NCBI GenBank assembly: GCA_030248215.1
Contig: JASANG010003930.1
Coordinates: forward strand, 248,001 to 312,000
DNA length: 64,000 nucleotides
Source: Enoplolaimus lenunculus
Taxonomy: Eukaryota > Nematoda > Enoplea > Enoplida > Thoracostomopsidae
Reading direction: 5' to 3'
Made by a program: the position numbers and the translations under genes. The notes below the pieces were generated by a model that made no database searches, was not told where the DNA came from, and saw only the letters and a program-made list of their open reading frames with translations. Numbering within the stretch: the first letter of the stretch is position 1; every line of letters starts with the position of its first letter. Of the stretch, positions 37,999 to 52,900 are shown one piece after another.

Positions 37999-40900
37999 AT
38001 GTTGAACGCAGTTTTAAGTATTGTTTTTCGTTGGATGCGTAGTTTATTTCTAGGAAGCTCAACACCGTCATTATTTGACATTGATAAATTTTCTGAACGC
38101 CATATTGGGCCTAACGAATCAGATGTTAGTACAATGCTCACAACGCTGGGCTTTAACGTAAGTCCTTCAACTGATAGTGAATTTTTACCGGAACCGGATA
38201 TTAACCGGATAAATATCTAAACTTGTGCATGCACTGTTTGAAGTATTTGAATCGTTCAAAGTATATTTTTGCTTGAACTTTGTTTGACGCAGCAAGATGT
38301 TCAAGACACTTCCTGGTAAAAATCAGCGTCATGAAATCAAAGACCATCACCGTAAATATTCGTTACCTATCCGGAAGGTTTATGTCGTATACCAGAACCG
38401 CATACGGATATCTGTTTGTATGGGAAATAAAACCGGGTACGGATATCTTGTCGCACCCGGAATGTTGTGTACGTATATATGCATTTGAGAATATGGTCTC
38501 AGATTAGACAAAAATGAATGTTTCCTTATCATTTGAGTTCGAGAAGTTTTTAGCCTGGTAATGTGTTCGTTTTAATTGTAAGGATTTATTGATTTGTTTG
38601 TGTATAATTGCCCGTATACTTATGTATATATACTGTTATTCAGAGTCTAGAAGATTTAACGAAAGCAATCATTCCGGAAAATATTAGATTCGAAGGAGAG
38701 TTGAAATTAAACAAAGCACTTGGTAAGCGGCGTGCAGTTCAATAAGTTCTTTTAAACCTGCACAACGTATGAAGATAAACATTTGTGCATTATTCGTTTA
38801 AGTAAGATGTTGATCTGTCTGAGCTCCAGTTATCACTGTTAATCGCTGGTTATTTCCCGGTGTTGAATGTTCAAAACAGAGAACAGTTTAATATGTTTCA
38901 GCTCAGTTCATTCTCAAACGGTGGCTCTCAATTTCAGTTTATTGATTTTTTTCATTGATGCTTCCATCTGTGGAAAGTGAAGCGTAGATCAATGAGAGCT
39001 CACCGCTCATTGGGCATTTTCTAGATGAGAGAAGCGTGCTTGATGATCTCAGGAAATTAAAGTCACTTAACCAAAAGTGGCGCTCATTTATTGGCAAAGG
39101 TTACCACGATTGTATTGTTCCAAGCGTTATTTTACGGAACGTATTTGAAAATGCAGGCTGGTACGTTTGCTCATCAAAACCTACGTATATTTAATAGTGA
39201 AATGAAGTTTTTTGTTTTTGTCATTGACACTGATGTAATGTTTTTAGTAAAAATATACTCATTATTGCACTAAAGTATCAGTTGGAAAGCTATTTGACAT
39301 TATTGTTCTGCTTGTTTTGTTTTTCTAGTAGTTTATTTTGTACCAGAATTAAAAAGATTTCCTTCATAAATAGTCACTGTTATTAATTAATTTTTTCTGT
39401 AACATGCATTGATTACTGCTAGGGTCACACAGTATACTCCGTATCAACCGGAAATAGCTCAAGGACGCCTAGAATGTCTTATGAACTTTCAAACAATGGT
39501 CTCGGATTTAACTGGAATGACTGCTGCAAATGCTTCACTACTTGATGAAGCGACTGCTTGCGCTGAAGCTATGGGCCTTGCTGCACGGTAATTTTTTTAT
39601 TTCTATCTATTACTTGCACCTTACCGTATGAAGGAAAAGATTTGCGGTCAACTAACATAAAAAGTAACGAAAGATATTATCTATATTGCTATGTGCAATT
39701 TTATTTTCATGTTTTATTTGCAGTTGTTAAAACAAGATTGATAAAATTAGAATTAAATCTGAAACATGCGTTTGATATTATTTAAGCTTAGCCCAAATAT
39801 CCGATTGTTTCCAGGTTATCAAAAAAGAATTGTTTCTACGTCGACGAAAAGCTACATCCACAAAATATTGCGGTGATTAAAACGCGAGCAAGGTAAGAGT
39901 ACCTAGGAGAATTAATATGTGTAAGTGACAAATCATATATTTAGATTAACTTTATGAACTTAAAGTTGGTTGGTGGCAAGGCAACCATGCGCAATTTGCG
40001 GTATTGTGCGAGTTGTGCTTATCAGTCAATCTATATTCCTCATCAAATTCAAAAACACTTGTTTTGGTCTGATTTGCAGTTTTAGCCACACTTAATCAGG
40101 GATGTGCGGTCTTGGTTGAAAACCGAGACCCGGCAACCGAGACCGAGACTGTTTGGTCTCGGTCAATTTTTACCGTTACCGAGCATGAGAAAATTTTTTG
40201 TATCAAAAAATTTTGATTGTTTTTTCGTGATTCTGTGACATTCTAACATAATTAAATGTTGCATCTGCTCACAATTTATAATATTAAACACAAAAATTAC
40301 TGCAAAATTTGCTAATAACAATGTTACTGAAACAGCAAAAAGTTTTTTGTCACAAATCAACAAAAAATACAACTGACGTCCGCTTATTGTGAATGTTGAG
40401 CATAATAACGGGAACTCGTCTTTCTTCTTTGGTCTCGGTTTAAAACCTACCGAGACTCAAAAAACCGAGACCGAGACTGCACATCCCTGCAATGTTGTTC
40501 CTGTTACGTTTTTCCTAAAGTTTGTAACTGATATTTTTATATGCTTGTGTTAGGGCTGCGCTCGGTGCTGCGTGGCACCACACGGCGTTTTCCGCTTCCG
40601 CGGGACATCGGGTGCCACCGTTCGCTGTCGTCGTATCTTAAAATGTTCAGTCGGATAAATGTTTAATGGTTATTTCTTTACCGGTATAATATAATATAGC
40701 AATGTCTGGTTGCATTCATGAAATAAGGTTACTGCAGCTCTATGGGAATCGAAGTGCGTGTTTGTCCACATTCACAAATGGATTTTGCAACAGGTCACGT
40801 TGGCGGTGTTGTTGTTCAGTACCCTAACACGGATGGAGTTATCGAAAACTATGCACCATTGTTTGATAGAGCGCACGAGAATAATGTACGAAGATTGATA

Positions 40901-43900
40901 CGTATTGTAACAAGAAACAGTCTTGCGGTAGCGTTATGCCTGTGCTAGTATGTAGAGAAAAATCTCTGGTAACCTAACCGTTCCTACATCAATCACTAGT
41001 TAATGATTGTAAAAATGTTTATGAAGTTACTGTAAAAAGTATTTATTTGCATAAAATAAGTTTTAAATCAAAATTTAGATTTCATATGCGGGATTAAAAC
41101 GTGTTAACCGTGTTGAGCGTTCCATGCTTTTTTGACTTGACATTGGTTTGGTAGTACAAAATATGCTTTGAAGTGTTTCTAAGCATGCGGTGATAATTTT
41201 GCTTCTGTGAAATGCCGTTGTTCATTACATAGTGATGTGGACTGGACCACAAAAACTGGACTTGTCTGCTTGCAATGAGGTCAAAACAGGACCAGCCGGC
41301 AGTGGCGGATCCCATGTCTGGTTGAAAAGTCGTGTAATGCTCTCATATTCTTTTAGTTACTGAACGATTTGTGGAAGAAAATAGTTGAAATTGCCCTTTA
41401 AATCATTGCATATTGTGCACCGTACCGTTGAGGAATTTCAGACCATCTCGGCCCACATTACTATGATTCATGGATTGCATAAGGTTCACTTAGCTGGAGA
41501 TTCGTTTTGACAGGGTATTCCCCCGACTGCGATCACTAGGTTATATTCGACCATTAAGCAAAAACTGTAAGTTCATATCGAAATACAACATTGTACACGG
41601 GTTTTTTTGGGTGAAATAGGGGGTTTTCACCCACGTTGTTTCAAAAAAACCCCTCGAAATTCAAACAAACCCACCAGAAACCCCCCTAGTCTTCCAAGTG
41701 TTCCAAGTGTTTTTCACAGAAAACAATTTTACCTAATACTGAAACTTAAATCAAAAATACAAACTGAGACAAATAAAATATTTTTGCACCTTCCCCTATC
41801 AAAAAGTTACCTATTTCACTTAGCACTGCAGCTATGACTCATTTCAATGCGTATTTTTTATATGTATACGTATTTGTAAACTTATACGTAGATGCATGTA
41901 TGTATATGTAATTCATACGTAATTATATGTCTTTTCGAACGTATTTGAAAAACCCATTTTATTTAAAAAACCCACTGAAATTAAAAAAACCCACTAAAAC
42001 ACCCACGCCGAATTGTGAAAAAATAAACCCTGGCATTGTAAGCAACTTTTACCAACATTCTAAACTCGGCGTACCACTTGACACTTTGGGACAACTAACA
42101 CGAGTGGTGATTTTGTGTTTAGGTAGTGGCGATCGTTTCGGCTGATTTGTTATCGCTCGCATTATTGCGACCTCCAGGGGAATTCGGGGCCGATGTTGCA
42201 GTTGGAACTGCGCAGCGATTTGGTGTTCCGCTAAATTATGGAGGGCCGCATGCGGCTTATTTTGCCGTGTCTGATAGAAGGTTAGTCATATATTTGTGTT
42301 ATGTTCATATTTTAATAAACATGACTGTTTTATTTTAGTTAAGTTAAAAGGTCCTATTGCTATTGCAAACCGAGAAACTGTGTATAGAATGTACATATAT
42401 ATTACGTTCGTGTGCGTTGTATTAGTCGGACCAGCAGCTCAGTCAAATGGCATACAGCTTATTGGTTCCTTTTCTAATATTTTAAAGGTCGCTCAGCAGG
42501 GTGCAATCAAAATTCCGATTCAAAACGAGTTTCGATTCCGATTCCGATTGCACAATCAATCAGAATCAGATTTTCCACATTTTAATTTTAGGCTAACTTG
42601 TTGTGATATATTGTTTAAAAATTCTGCATCATTTATGCATTAAATTGTTTTCGATGACTTAACTATCAATAATTGACTGTAGTTTAAGTTTTACTGAGCC
42701 AAATAATGATTGCCAATTTGTTCATGCGACGTTTTTGAGAATTGTTGCCAGCCAACATACAACCATAATCAATATTAACTTGTGTATCCAAATTATCCGT
42801 ATAGTAAAAAAATCTGTAGTTTCGATTCCGATTCGGTACGAATTTGCTGCTCCGATTCCGGTATAATCCAGTTCCACATTGCACCCTGTCGCTCAGTATT
42901 ACATAAACTGTATATGCTATTGCTAAGACTAATGTACGATATGTGTAAAGTTTTCAACAACAGTATTTTTTGTTTTAAATTTGCAATTTTTACGCCTTTT
43001 TCTCCAAAGCACGCTGGGAATTGATCGGAAAAAATTTACAATTTTTGCTTGTATGCGTTGTACTATCATTAATAGCAGTCAGCAGAAAATAACAAAGTAG
43101 CATTATCAGTGGTGTTGGTGAAAGTTTGTTGTTTTTTCAAAAATACGTAAAGCTTTGATAAAAACTACTTTTAATTTTATTTCCTGCTCGAAGCTATCTA
43201 TACATTTTGTGTCTGGGTTGGGGACAATATTATTAATGTTTGGCTGATGGTTGTTACGTACATTATGGTACATAGTATACGTGCATTCCTGTAATGTAGA
43301 AGTATAGGTTCATATAACAAGTCGCGAGATGAGACACTGTGAGTCATAGGCTATGGGATAAAGAGTTTTGTGGAATGGGGATTTCATATTTGAACCACCA
43401 GCAATTTAGCTAACCACTAATACATAACATATCAGGCACGTACCCAACAGTCCACATGCATTTTACCAACAATTCCCGCTGTCTTAATAATGAATAGTTT
43501 TGAGGGGTGTTGCGGGTACGACAACCCCACCCTGCTTAGTGACCTTTCAGAAGTCATAACGCGGGTGGTTCAAGGAAGCCGCAACCGTTCCCTTGAAGGA
43601 AACAGTGCGATATTGATTTGGAAAGTGTGGTGTGTCTGAAAAAATTTTCTAGCTACATATTTTGTGTCGTGTGGTAGACAAACTACAAAAGTGCCCTATT
43701 ATTTACAAGAATAGAACTATTAGGGCGGAGCTATACTTTTCGACTATTCTAATGTCGTCAGCAGGGATGGACGGTCTCAGTCTAAAAAGTGAGACCAAGA
43801 CCGGGACTTTTGGTCTCAGTCTCGGTCAATTTTTAACCGTTACCGAAAATAAAAATGAGATAACCAAAGTTGAATATTTTTATATGCTTTGAATTACCGC

Positions 43901-46900
43901 TTCATACTATTAAACTAATAAATCGCCGCCAAAATTTATTTTTTACTTTATTTTTCACTTGGCTACTGTCGCCATACCCTTCGAACATGCTCGAGACAAA
44001 TCCCACTGTCTCAAAACACCCTCGGACAATCCCTAATTCAAAGCTATACTGTTGTTTTTTAAACCGGGCAAACCGAAAAAACTGGAAAATTTTTTTAACA
44101 TAGCATGACGGTATAAATGCGGATGATCCATAATTTTTTAAACGATATCTTAAAAGTTTCAAACGCGAAAATGCAACTATTAGTGCTTTGTCACAATAAA
44201 ATCAAAGTGTTTTGGGTTTCCTTTCAAACATAGAATTTTGGGTATCCGGAGGGGTCAGTCTGTTTCTCAAATAGCTGTATAACCAGGCAGCGGTGCTCTA
44301 CAATCGTTCAGTTTGTGTTGGTAGGCGAAATGCGCAAGTACTTCCGGGCCAAAGCTGCGATACAAGGAAAATTTTTGTGATTGCTTATCGCTTTTTCACC
44401 TCTTTGGTCTTGGTTTGCAAACCACCGAGACTGAACAAAAGGGAGACCGATACCGCAACCGAGACCAGCCAAATCCGAGACTTGCCGGGACGGAGACCGA
44501 GACCGCCCATTCCTGGTCGTCGGCGCCGCAAAAGTGTAGCGCCACCATAATTCTGTTGTTAGTTACGTTTTTTTGGTATAGGGCTAATAATGCGGTTGGG
44601 AATAGTTTGACTTTAATGATGACCTTTAGTAATGTGCAATCGGAATTCCGATTCCGATTAGCATTCCGATACAAAACGAGTTCCGATTCCCAATGTACAA
44701 TCAATCGGAATCGGAATTTTGAAAATTTAATTTTAATCGTACTGTGTGATATGTCGCATAAATATTCTTTCGATCTTATCTAAACACGCGAAATTATCGT
44801 TTAATTTTGAAAACAACAATAATTGTAATTAGCTTTACAGAACCAAAGAAACATTACCAATTTGTTCATGCGACGTTTTTGAAAATTGTTGCCAGCCAAC
44901 AGGCACCAGTATTTTGTTAATACAAGTTATCCGTAATAAACATATTTTTTTCGGTTCTAGGTTTGGTGAAAAAATATTGCGTGCGATCCCTGGTAGAATG
45001 GTTGGAGTTACTAGGTACGTCCCAACATTTTACATTTGTAATATCGTAGGCGCAGCCTGTTCTACCCGAAATTAATCTTTGAGCAATACCCATTAATTGG
45101 ACACGTGATGTTTAACAATAGGAACCGAAAGTTGTTTTTGGAATTATTACGACCCACGAAGCGAAAAACATAAAAAATATTTTGTTGTTTTGGGGTATAT
45201 TTAACCTAATAAACGTTCTTACTGTTGAGCACTATACCGCGCCCAAGAGTACATGCACATTACCTCGTCGAAAATCTCGGAAACTTTATGTTTTTGTACT
45301 TTCAAGGGATGCAAATGGAAATACTGCGTATCGACTTGCCCTTCAGACACGAGAGCAGCATATTCGCCGTGACAGAGCGACATCTAACATTTGCACCGCA
45401 CAGGTGAGGTTTATTGCTGTTTGATTTAATGAACTCACAATGTAATAACAAACGTAGTTGTAATATTTAGAAACACGCATGCCGGATTCGAAGGCGGCAG
45501 AAATAGTCAAAATTTATTTTTTACCAATTTTTTTTTTGATTCCCGTGGGGTGTACGGAAATTCCTGATTTAGTTCATTGTTTAGTTTGAAGTTGCTGGTT
45601 TTTACTATCGGATGATTCGTTTCATTTAGGTTTTTGCTCGGAGTATTTAAGCAAGGATTCGAAATAAATATATAGAATCATTTAGGTTTTTGCTCGGAGT
45701 ATCAAGCGAGGGTTCGAAATAAAGTATAGAAACCAACCGATGCAACTTAAGAAGTGTTTTTGCAAGAATGCGTAATTATATACATACGTATGTACTCAAA
45801 CTGTAATTTGTCAACTGTTAGTCACTTATGCACCAAACCTCATTAAAATCATGTTATAGGCGTTGCTGGCAAATATGTCAGCGCTTTATGGTATATACCA
45901 TGGCAAGCAGGGACTTGTCCGAATTGCAAACAACGTTCATAAGGCGGCGGTTTGTATAGCTGAAGGTAATCGAAACAATTAGTGTAATAACATTGGATAG
46001 AGATCACTATTATATAAATTGATATTTGTTGAGAATATTGGTCATTATTTTTTGTTGTAAAGATAATGGATTGAATTGGACTCTGGTATTGACTATGTAT
46101 AAACGTCCAGCCTATCTTTGGACTTGTGGTTCATGTGCAGAATTGTTTAGTTTGTTCTAGGTAAACTCGATCTATTTTGCGTGAACTCTGAATAACTTTA
46201 TATTTATGATAAAAATAGCGTGGATGTTGCATATTTCCAAACTTCGCTGGCCATTTTATTTTCAGGTGCGAAAGCGGCTGGTCATCAAGTTGTTTCAGAA
46301 CCATTTTTTGACTGTGTAACGATGAGACCGTCAGCAGACCATGACATCAACGCGATTAGGCGTCGAGCGATTGACAAGAAATTTAACCTGTGGTATAATG
46401 ACGATGAAACTGTAAGATTTATTCAACTGGTTCTATAACATTGATAATTTGTCTTCTTCGCAGATGTGGTTTGTGCTTATTTCTTCGAAGAAGCTATTAA
46501 ATACGTATTTTGTACATTGATTAATGTAATTTTGCTGTTGAAATTTAGGTGTCGATCACTGTAGACGAAACAATAAATGAAATCGATTTATCTGCTTTGC
46601 TGTACATCATAAACGCTCCGGCCAGTTCAGATCAGGTTAGTACAGATTAATGTTGGCTATGTTTCACTTCTTTTGAGTAAAATTCCATGTAAACCCTCAT
46701 GGGTATCACATCTACTGGCTTTATACATTTTAAAATGGTATTACTTGAAATAATTAATTATAGTGAAAAATTGTTTTGGTACGTGTCATTTTTAATTTAT
46801 TTTTGTCTGTTGGTTCATGAACGACACGATATATATTTCAGGTTGAAGCCTGCGGAATTCCACACGAACATTTAAGGAAGTCAAATTTCTTAACCCATCC

Positions 46901-49900
46901 GATATTCAGCATGTAAGCATGTTGGTTGTAAGTTCTTGCTATTTATGTTTAAATGAGTATTTTTGGGTAACACAGCAGCACACATTCGTAAAATAGTTTC
47001 CTTTGGGATTCATTTTTGAATGTGAATGTATGTGTATTTAATTGAAGAAACCGAAATATTTGCTTAACTTCTGTGCCGCTATTCATAAGTTTCGGTGATT
47101 GACACGTTATATTGAGGACAACCTAATTTGTTGCCAATAAACATGTTCTTGGAGCTTAGATGCAAATTTTGTGCTTTCAGGCATCGGTCAGAAACACGCT
47201 TAATGCGGTATATGAAAGTTCTTGAAAACAAAGATGTTTCATTGGTCCATTCTATGATTCCGTTGGTAGGTTATAAACAACGCTCATAAGCATACCCATT
47301 GCATATCTTGGCTACAATACTATGTAGTTGTGGATCGCAGAGCATTTCGTTATTTGTTGCACTAGTATATCATAGCGCAGATATATCTTTGTAGTAAGTT
47401 TTTGTGGTACGCCCGCATATCGTATTGGAAACAGTGCCTTTGTGAGCCGGTTACCTTTTGGCAGATACTTATGATTGCTTGCATATTTCAGGGTTCCTGC
47501 ACCATGAAATTGAATAGTTCCGTCGAACTCAGAGTGAGTTTTGTTTATAAGTGGCGTTAATATCAGCATCTTATAATTTAAATTTTGTTTTTCATAGCTA
47601 ATTATTTGCGGGAAGATTTTTTATTTTTTATAGTACCGTTGCATTTAATTTTCAAATTTTGTCATATTTTTGTCTAGTGAATAATTTCAGCCTGCCAGTT
47701 GGTATAAGTTTATCAGTTTACACCCATTTGTACCGATAGAACAATCGCAAGGCTATCAAATATTATTTAAACAGTTGGAAAATTGGTTATGTGAAATTAC
47801 CGGTTATGATCACGTATCGCTGCAACCCAATAGGTATGTGTATTTTTGCCTTGATTTTCTACGGTTGCAATGTGGCCGCTTTTAAATGACAACTTTGTTG
47901 CAAGAAAACCTGTAGCGTTACATGTGTATAAAACTTGTTTGATGTATTGTAACGTAGACAGAGATTAGACTTCTGCGTGTGACCAACCAAAAAATAAAAA
48001 AACGAACTTCATTTTTGTAAATTAATGTAATGAAGAATATCTGATGCCGTTGAGTATAACTGTTCCTATCGGGTTGTATTTACGTCAAATTAATGTGTTT
48101 AGCGGCGCGCAAGGAGAATACGCGGGATTGATGGCAATCAAAGCGTACCATCGTTCGCGTGGTGACGACCAACGAGATGTATGTTTGTGGTAATGTCGGA
48201 GTGAAAACTTATTCATATCTGCCTAAGGTCCATCGATACATCTGTATAGTAAGAGATAATGAATGGTGCAACTTTTTGGTGGATTGTCTTCTAATAACTT
48301 TGTAAACACCATATATAGGTATAGTATAACTAATTAAACCATGCGCACGTAAGTTTGCTATCATAGTTGGTTGCTAACTCTTTGCATTATATATATTTTG
48401 ATTTAGCGTAATTTGCTTCCTTTGCAAGTTTCATTGAGTACGGCTCTCAACGTAGCCATTTTGACTTGATATTCAAGTGTTATTACTAACTTTTTAATGT
48501 GCTACAATATATGCGTTGTTATTAGCAGGGTTCCACCGGAATTCCTGTTCCGGTGGTGAAAGACGCGGGAACCGGAATTTTTACGGCTCTGTGGCAAATG
48601 ACAACAAATTATCTTAAGTATTTAAAAAAACTCACGTCTAAAAGTTTGCTGAAACACACGTTTTTCTGTCTAGTTGTGCTTAATCTGCACATTCCTCATT
48701 CGATGTATGTTTTTGTAGAACTTGGAACACCGGATAATCAAACGATGAATGGAATATTTTATTTGGAGTTATAGTCAATTAGCGGTAATTTGGTGATGAA
48801 AATTGTTTGCAGTTTCTGTCCCGCTTTCTGTTCCTGTCAGATGAAAAATTAATTCCTGTTCCTGTTCCAGCTTCCTGTGAAATGTTTGCTTATTATAGAT
48901 TTGTCTTATTCCGCTGTCTGCACATGGTACAAATCCGGCATCGGCCCAAATGGCAGGTATGAAAATTGTTACCGTCGAAAACGATAAACATGGAAACGTT
49001 CGTTACAAAGACTTGAAAGAAAAAGTAAACGCATTCTTAGAAGAAAAATTAAAACATTATTTATTATTCGTTTTATAATAGCATAATTTTTGGAAATCGT
49101 TTTCAACTCCTTGCTGTTGAGTTTATAGTTTTGGTACAAAAGCAAGACTTTACCAGCTATACAAGCGACTGAATTATGGTTTCCATGAAATTTTTTAAGG
49201 CTTGAGTCTAAATATGTTTTGGCACACTGTTTCTAAAATGTGTTTGCAATTATAGGTCGAAAAGTTTGGAAATCGAGTTGCTGCAATTATGGTTACCTAC
49301 CCATCAACACATGGCGTTTTTGAACCGCAAATTAGGTACGTATGCAACGCGTTGACGGATAAAGTAATATTGAAAGTAATTATTTCAAGTATCTTTCCCA
49401 ATCTTGACAGTTAAAATAAAGAACGGCAAGAGTTTACCGTAATTGTATATTATTTTTAAGTTAGATTTCAGAAACTTCATTTTTCAAACAAGCATTTGAA
49501 TGCAGGGCAGAGCTGCTAACGCAAAAACAGGAACAACACGAAATCCCTGCTTGAAATCTTTGACAGGGAGGGATGCAAGGGCAATGTATGATAATGAACT
49601 TAAACTCGTGAGCTAACCGAGCGAGAAACCAAGCGTAATTGTACTGCCTATCCTTATGCAACGTTTTGTTTCGGTTCATTGAGGGTTTCCTAGTATGCAA
49701 AGAAATGTCAAAACAGAAGTAGAATAATACCAGAAGCCTCGCGAGCGAGAAGCTGTGTAGTCGTATTTTGTGGTTAATCTGAAATGGGGTTCTGTGAAAT
49801 TGGAAAGTTTATAGTACATCCGGATGTGTTTTTCGGTGGGATTTTTACCCAAAAAACCATGCTTGACAGTGACGAAACTAAAGCTTAATATCCGAAAAAT

Positions 49901-52900
49901 AGTTATGAAGTTATTGTTTGTAAAAACTAGTTTTTAATTGAAGGAGTGTGCGATGTTATTTTTTCATTCATACTACTACCTGCACTTTTTAAAATAGTCT
50001 AAAGCAGTGCCAATACATACAAATGGCTTAAACTAAAATTGTGATGTTGACTGCGCCAGTGGTACATAAGCGCGATAGCGTGCCCGCTAACGCAAGAGTA
50101 TAATGGAGCATTTTAATAGAAGTAACCACTCAGCTATGCAACACACGCCATAAACTAAAATCACAATCATAAGAATCTAAAACACATCTGTATATAAACG
50201 CTATGCAATGGTTACGCCAGTACCTAGCAAAGCATCGTACAACTCACAGTGTGTATGTTTCGCCGGCCGCGTAGTTGAACACACATTTGTTAAACCGTTA
50301 GTTAGTGTAGTCTGTGGGTAAGCATAAAAATACAAGTTCTGCTATCTGGGATCGTAAGAAGCACCTGTACGCTGAAATGCGTATTTGGATGTGATGTAGC
50401 TTCCCTGCACCGTATTTGCTTAACCCATATTAGGGATGTTATAATACTATTTAAATCTCGTACGGAAATCATTGAGAAATCCTGAAACCGCATCTAAGCT
50501 CCCACAATTTATGCCGCAAACTATTCTGTAACAATTTTTGAAACATGTCGGCCAGCTCTAAACCTGTGCCTGGCTCTTGTACAAACATAAGGTAGGTATA
50601 TGGAAGAGCGTTATTTGAACAAAGTGAGGTAATCACATCCATTTGTGGGTTAATAATTCATTTGTGTTTTAAGGTATTTGTTTCACTTTTTAGAGATGTA
50701 TGTGACGTAATTCATAGATATGGCGGACAAGTTTACCTTGATGGCGCTAACATGAATGCACAGGTGTGTTTCTGTGGAAATCATAATCGCATAATATAAA
50801 TAAATGTTGATCTAAGTATTGAAATTCTTGGTTGTAGTATAAGGTTCAAAAGTCAGAATAATTGTGACTGACTTTTCCAAATAGACACCAGCCCAAACTC
50901 CTATTATTTATTTACCACGGACAGTAAAACTGAAAGTAGCCGACCACCACAAGTTTTAATATGTCGTTGCTGTAGCCTACCAATTTTTTTGGAAACCGTT
51001 CTGAATTTAGACCGCACATTCAGAATTATGGTACCAGCATTAGCCGTTGCTAGATAGCAGCATTCCGCACTCAATAAATGGCGTCACGCAAAAAAATCAG
51101 ATGATACGCAACTGTTTATTTTTAATATTGAATGAAAACAAATTATTTTTATGTCATAAATTTTTTGTTACAGGCTGGGTTATGCCGACCTGGCGACTAC
51201 GGATCGGACGTGTCTCACTTAAATCTCCACAAAACCTTTTGCATTCCACATGGCGGCGGTGGGCCTGGCGTTGGTCCAATCGGAGTGTGAGTGTATAGGC
51301 GTATCCTATCCGGCCAGGTTTAAATAGGATCAAAGTCACCCACTGCTTGTGTCTGGTAACAATTTAAATCTCAGTCGTAATCGCAATTTTAACGCAAAAT
51401 TGCAACTCCGAAAGTAGTGGAAGTTCACTTTTATCTTATGGTAATAGCATGGTTTCGTACAGTGATATGCGGCTAGCTATGCAATGGTTAAGATATGTAG
51501 TGGTAATTATATTTTATAACTTTTAGATCTGCTTCCTTCGAGTTTGAGTTAGGAAACAGTTGCAGATGTTTGAGAGCTTTTTAATCAAGTTAGCGGCTAT
51601 TCCCCCAGACAAGCATTTAAAAATTAAATGATTCATAATGTTGTTTCCAGACGTGCGCACTTGGCCCCGTTTTTGCCTTCACACCCTCTGATTAACCCGC
51701 ACTGGAATGCAAGTGACAAGTCTGTTGGCTCATTTAGTCCAGGACCGGTATGCGCGGCGCCGTGGGGCTCATCAGCGATTTTGCCCATTTCGTGGGCGTA
51801 TTTACGATTGATGGGTGCGGACGGAATCAAACGCGCATCACAAGTTAGTGACTAAATGCTCGCGCCACAGATGGTGTATGTAGTTGTTGATGTGTTTATT
51901 TATAAAACTAGTGGCCATTATCTAAATGTATTATATATGTATCTGTAACAGGCTATTTTGTCGTCGCTAAGCCATCGCTGACCGCTAACGGTGGAATTAT
52001 TTAAAACGAATAGGGTAAAAATAGAAAATGGTTATTGTTACCTCTAAGGGTTGCGCTATGCTCGCTGCGCGCCGCCAACCGGACGCCGGCGAGGGGGCTG
52101 TACAACTTTTATTACAAATTACCGCGCGGCAACGCTCGGTGGCGTGCGCCGGCTTCCGGCTTAGTAAAGCATAGCGCAACCCTAAGGCCCTTTTCCTATT
52201 TAAAATTATTTACATCTGAGCTCATAAGAGTTTGTTGATACAGTGCTAATTTTGCAGGTGTCTCTTTTGAACGCGAACTATATGATGAGAAGGCTGGAAC
52301 AGCATTACACTATATTGTATCGTGGGACTACAGGTAAGAACATTGACATGTGACTTTACATTTGGTTGCCATAGTCCACCCTTCTTATTTCTTATTCCTT
52401 AGCATTTGTCACGACCTACATGAAGGTTTGTATTGGCGTCCATTCGGCAAGCAAAACATGGCCGTACTGCTGAAGCCGAGTTAATAGAAGTTTGTTGCCT
52501 ATTGGAGTGAACCCATAACACCGTGCGGATGTCGTTTTTGCGGACGCGTTTTAACCGAACGATAACGTATATTCTGCGAAACATTTAAACTTGCCTTTTT
52601 CAGTTACGCATGGTTACACCAGTCACTCACACTCCTTAAGCCCACCTTATATATCACAGTTTTTCTTCGTCATTTTTAGCGTGCGAACTTGAAACCAGTA
52701 TAATATTTAAGGTCTCTGCGCTCACGAGTTTATTATCGACGCAAACGAATTCAAGAAAATGGCTGGAGTAGAAGTTATTGACATTGCGAAGCGACTTATA
52801 GACTACGGGTAAGCCTTTTAGAAATATAGTTGTTAGGGAAGTAAAATAGTTAACGAACTATATATTAACAAATTTTGAATTTTTGTATTGGTTAATGTAA

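Noticed and set aside
52403-52450. Possible GLDC exon (CATTTGTCACGACCTACATG)
   Set aside because: The phase does not fit. The true exon at 52712-52808 reads [10 protein letters not shown] in phase.
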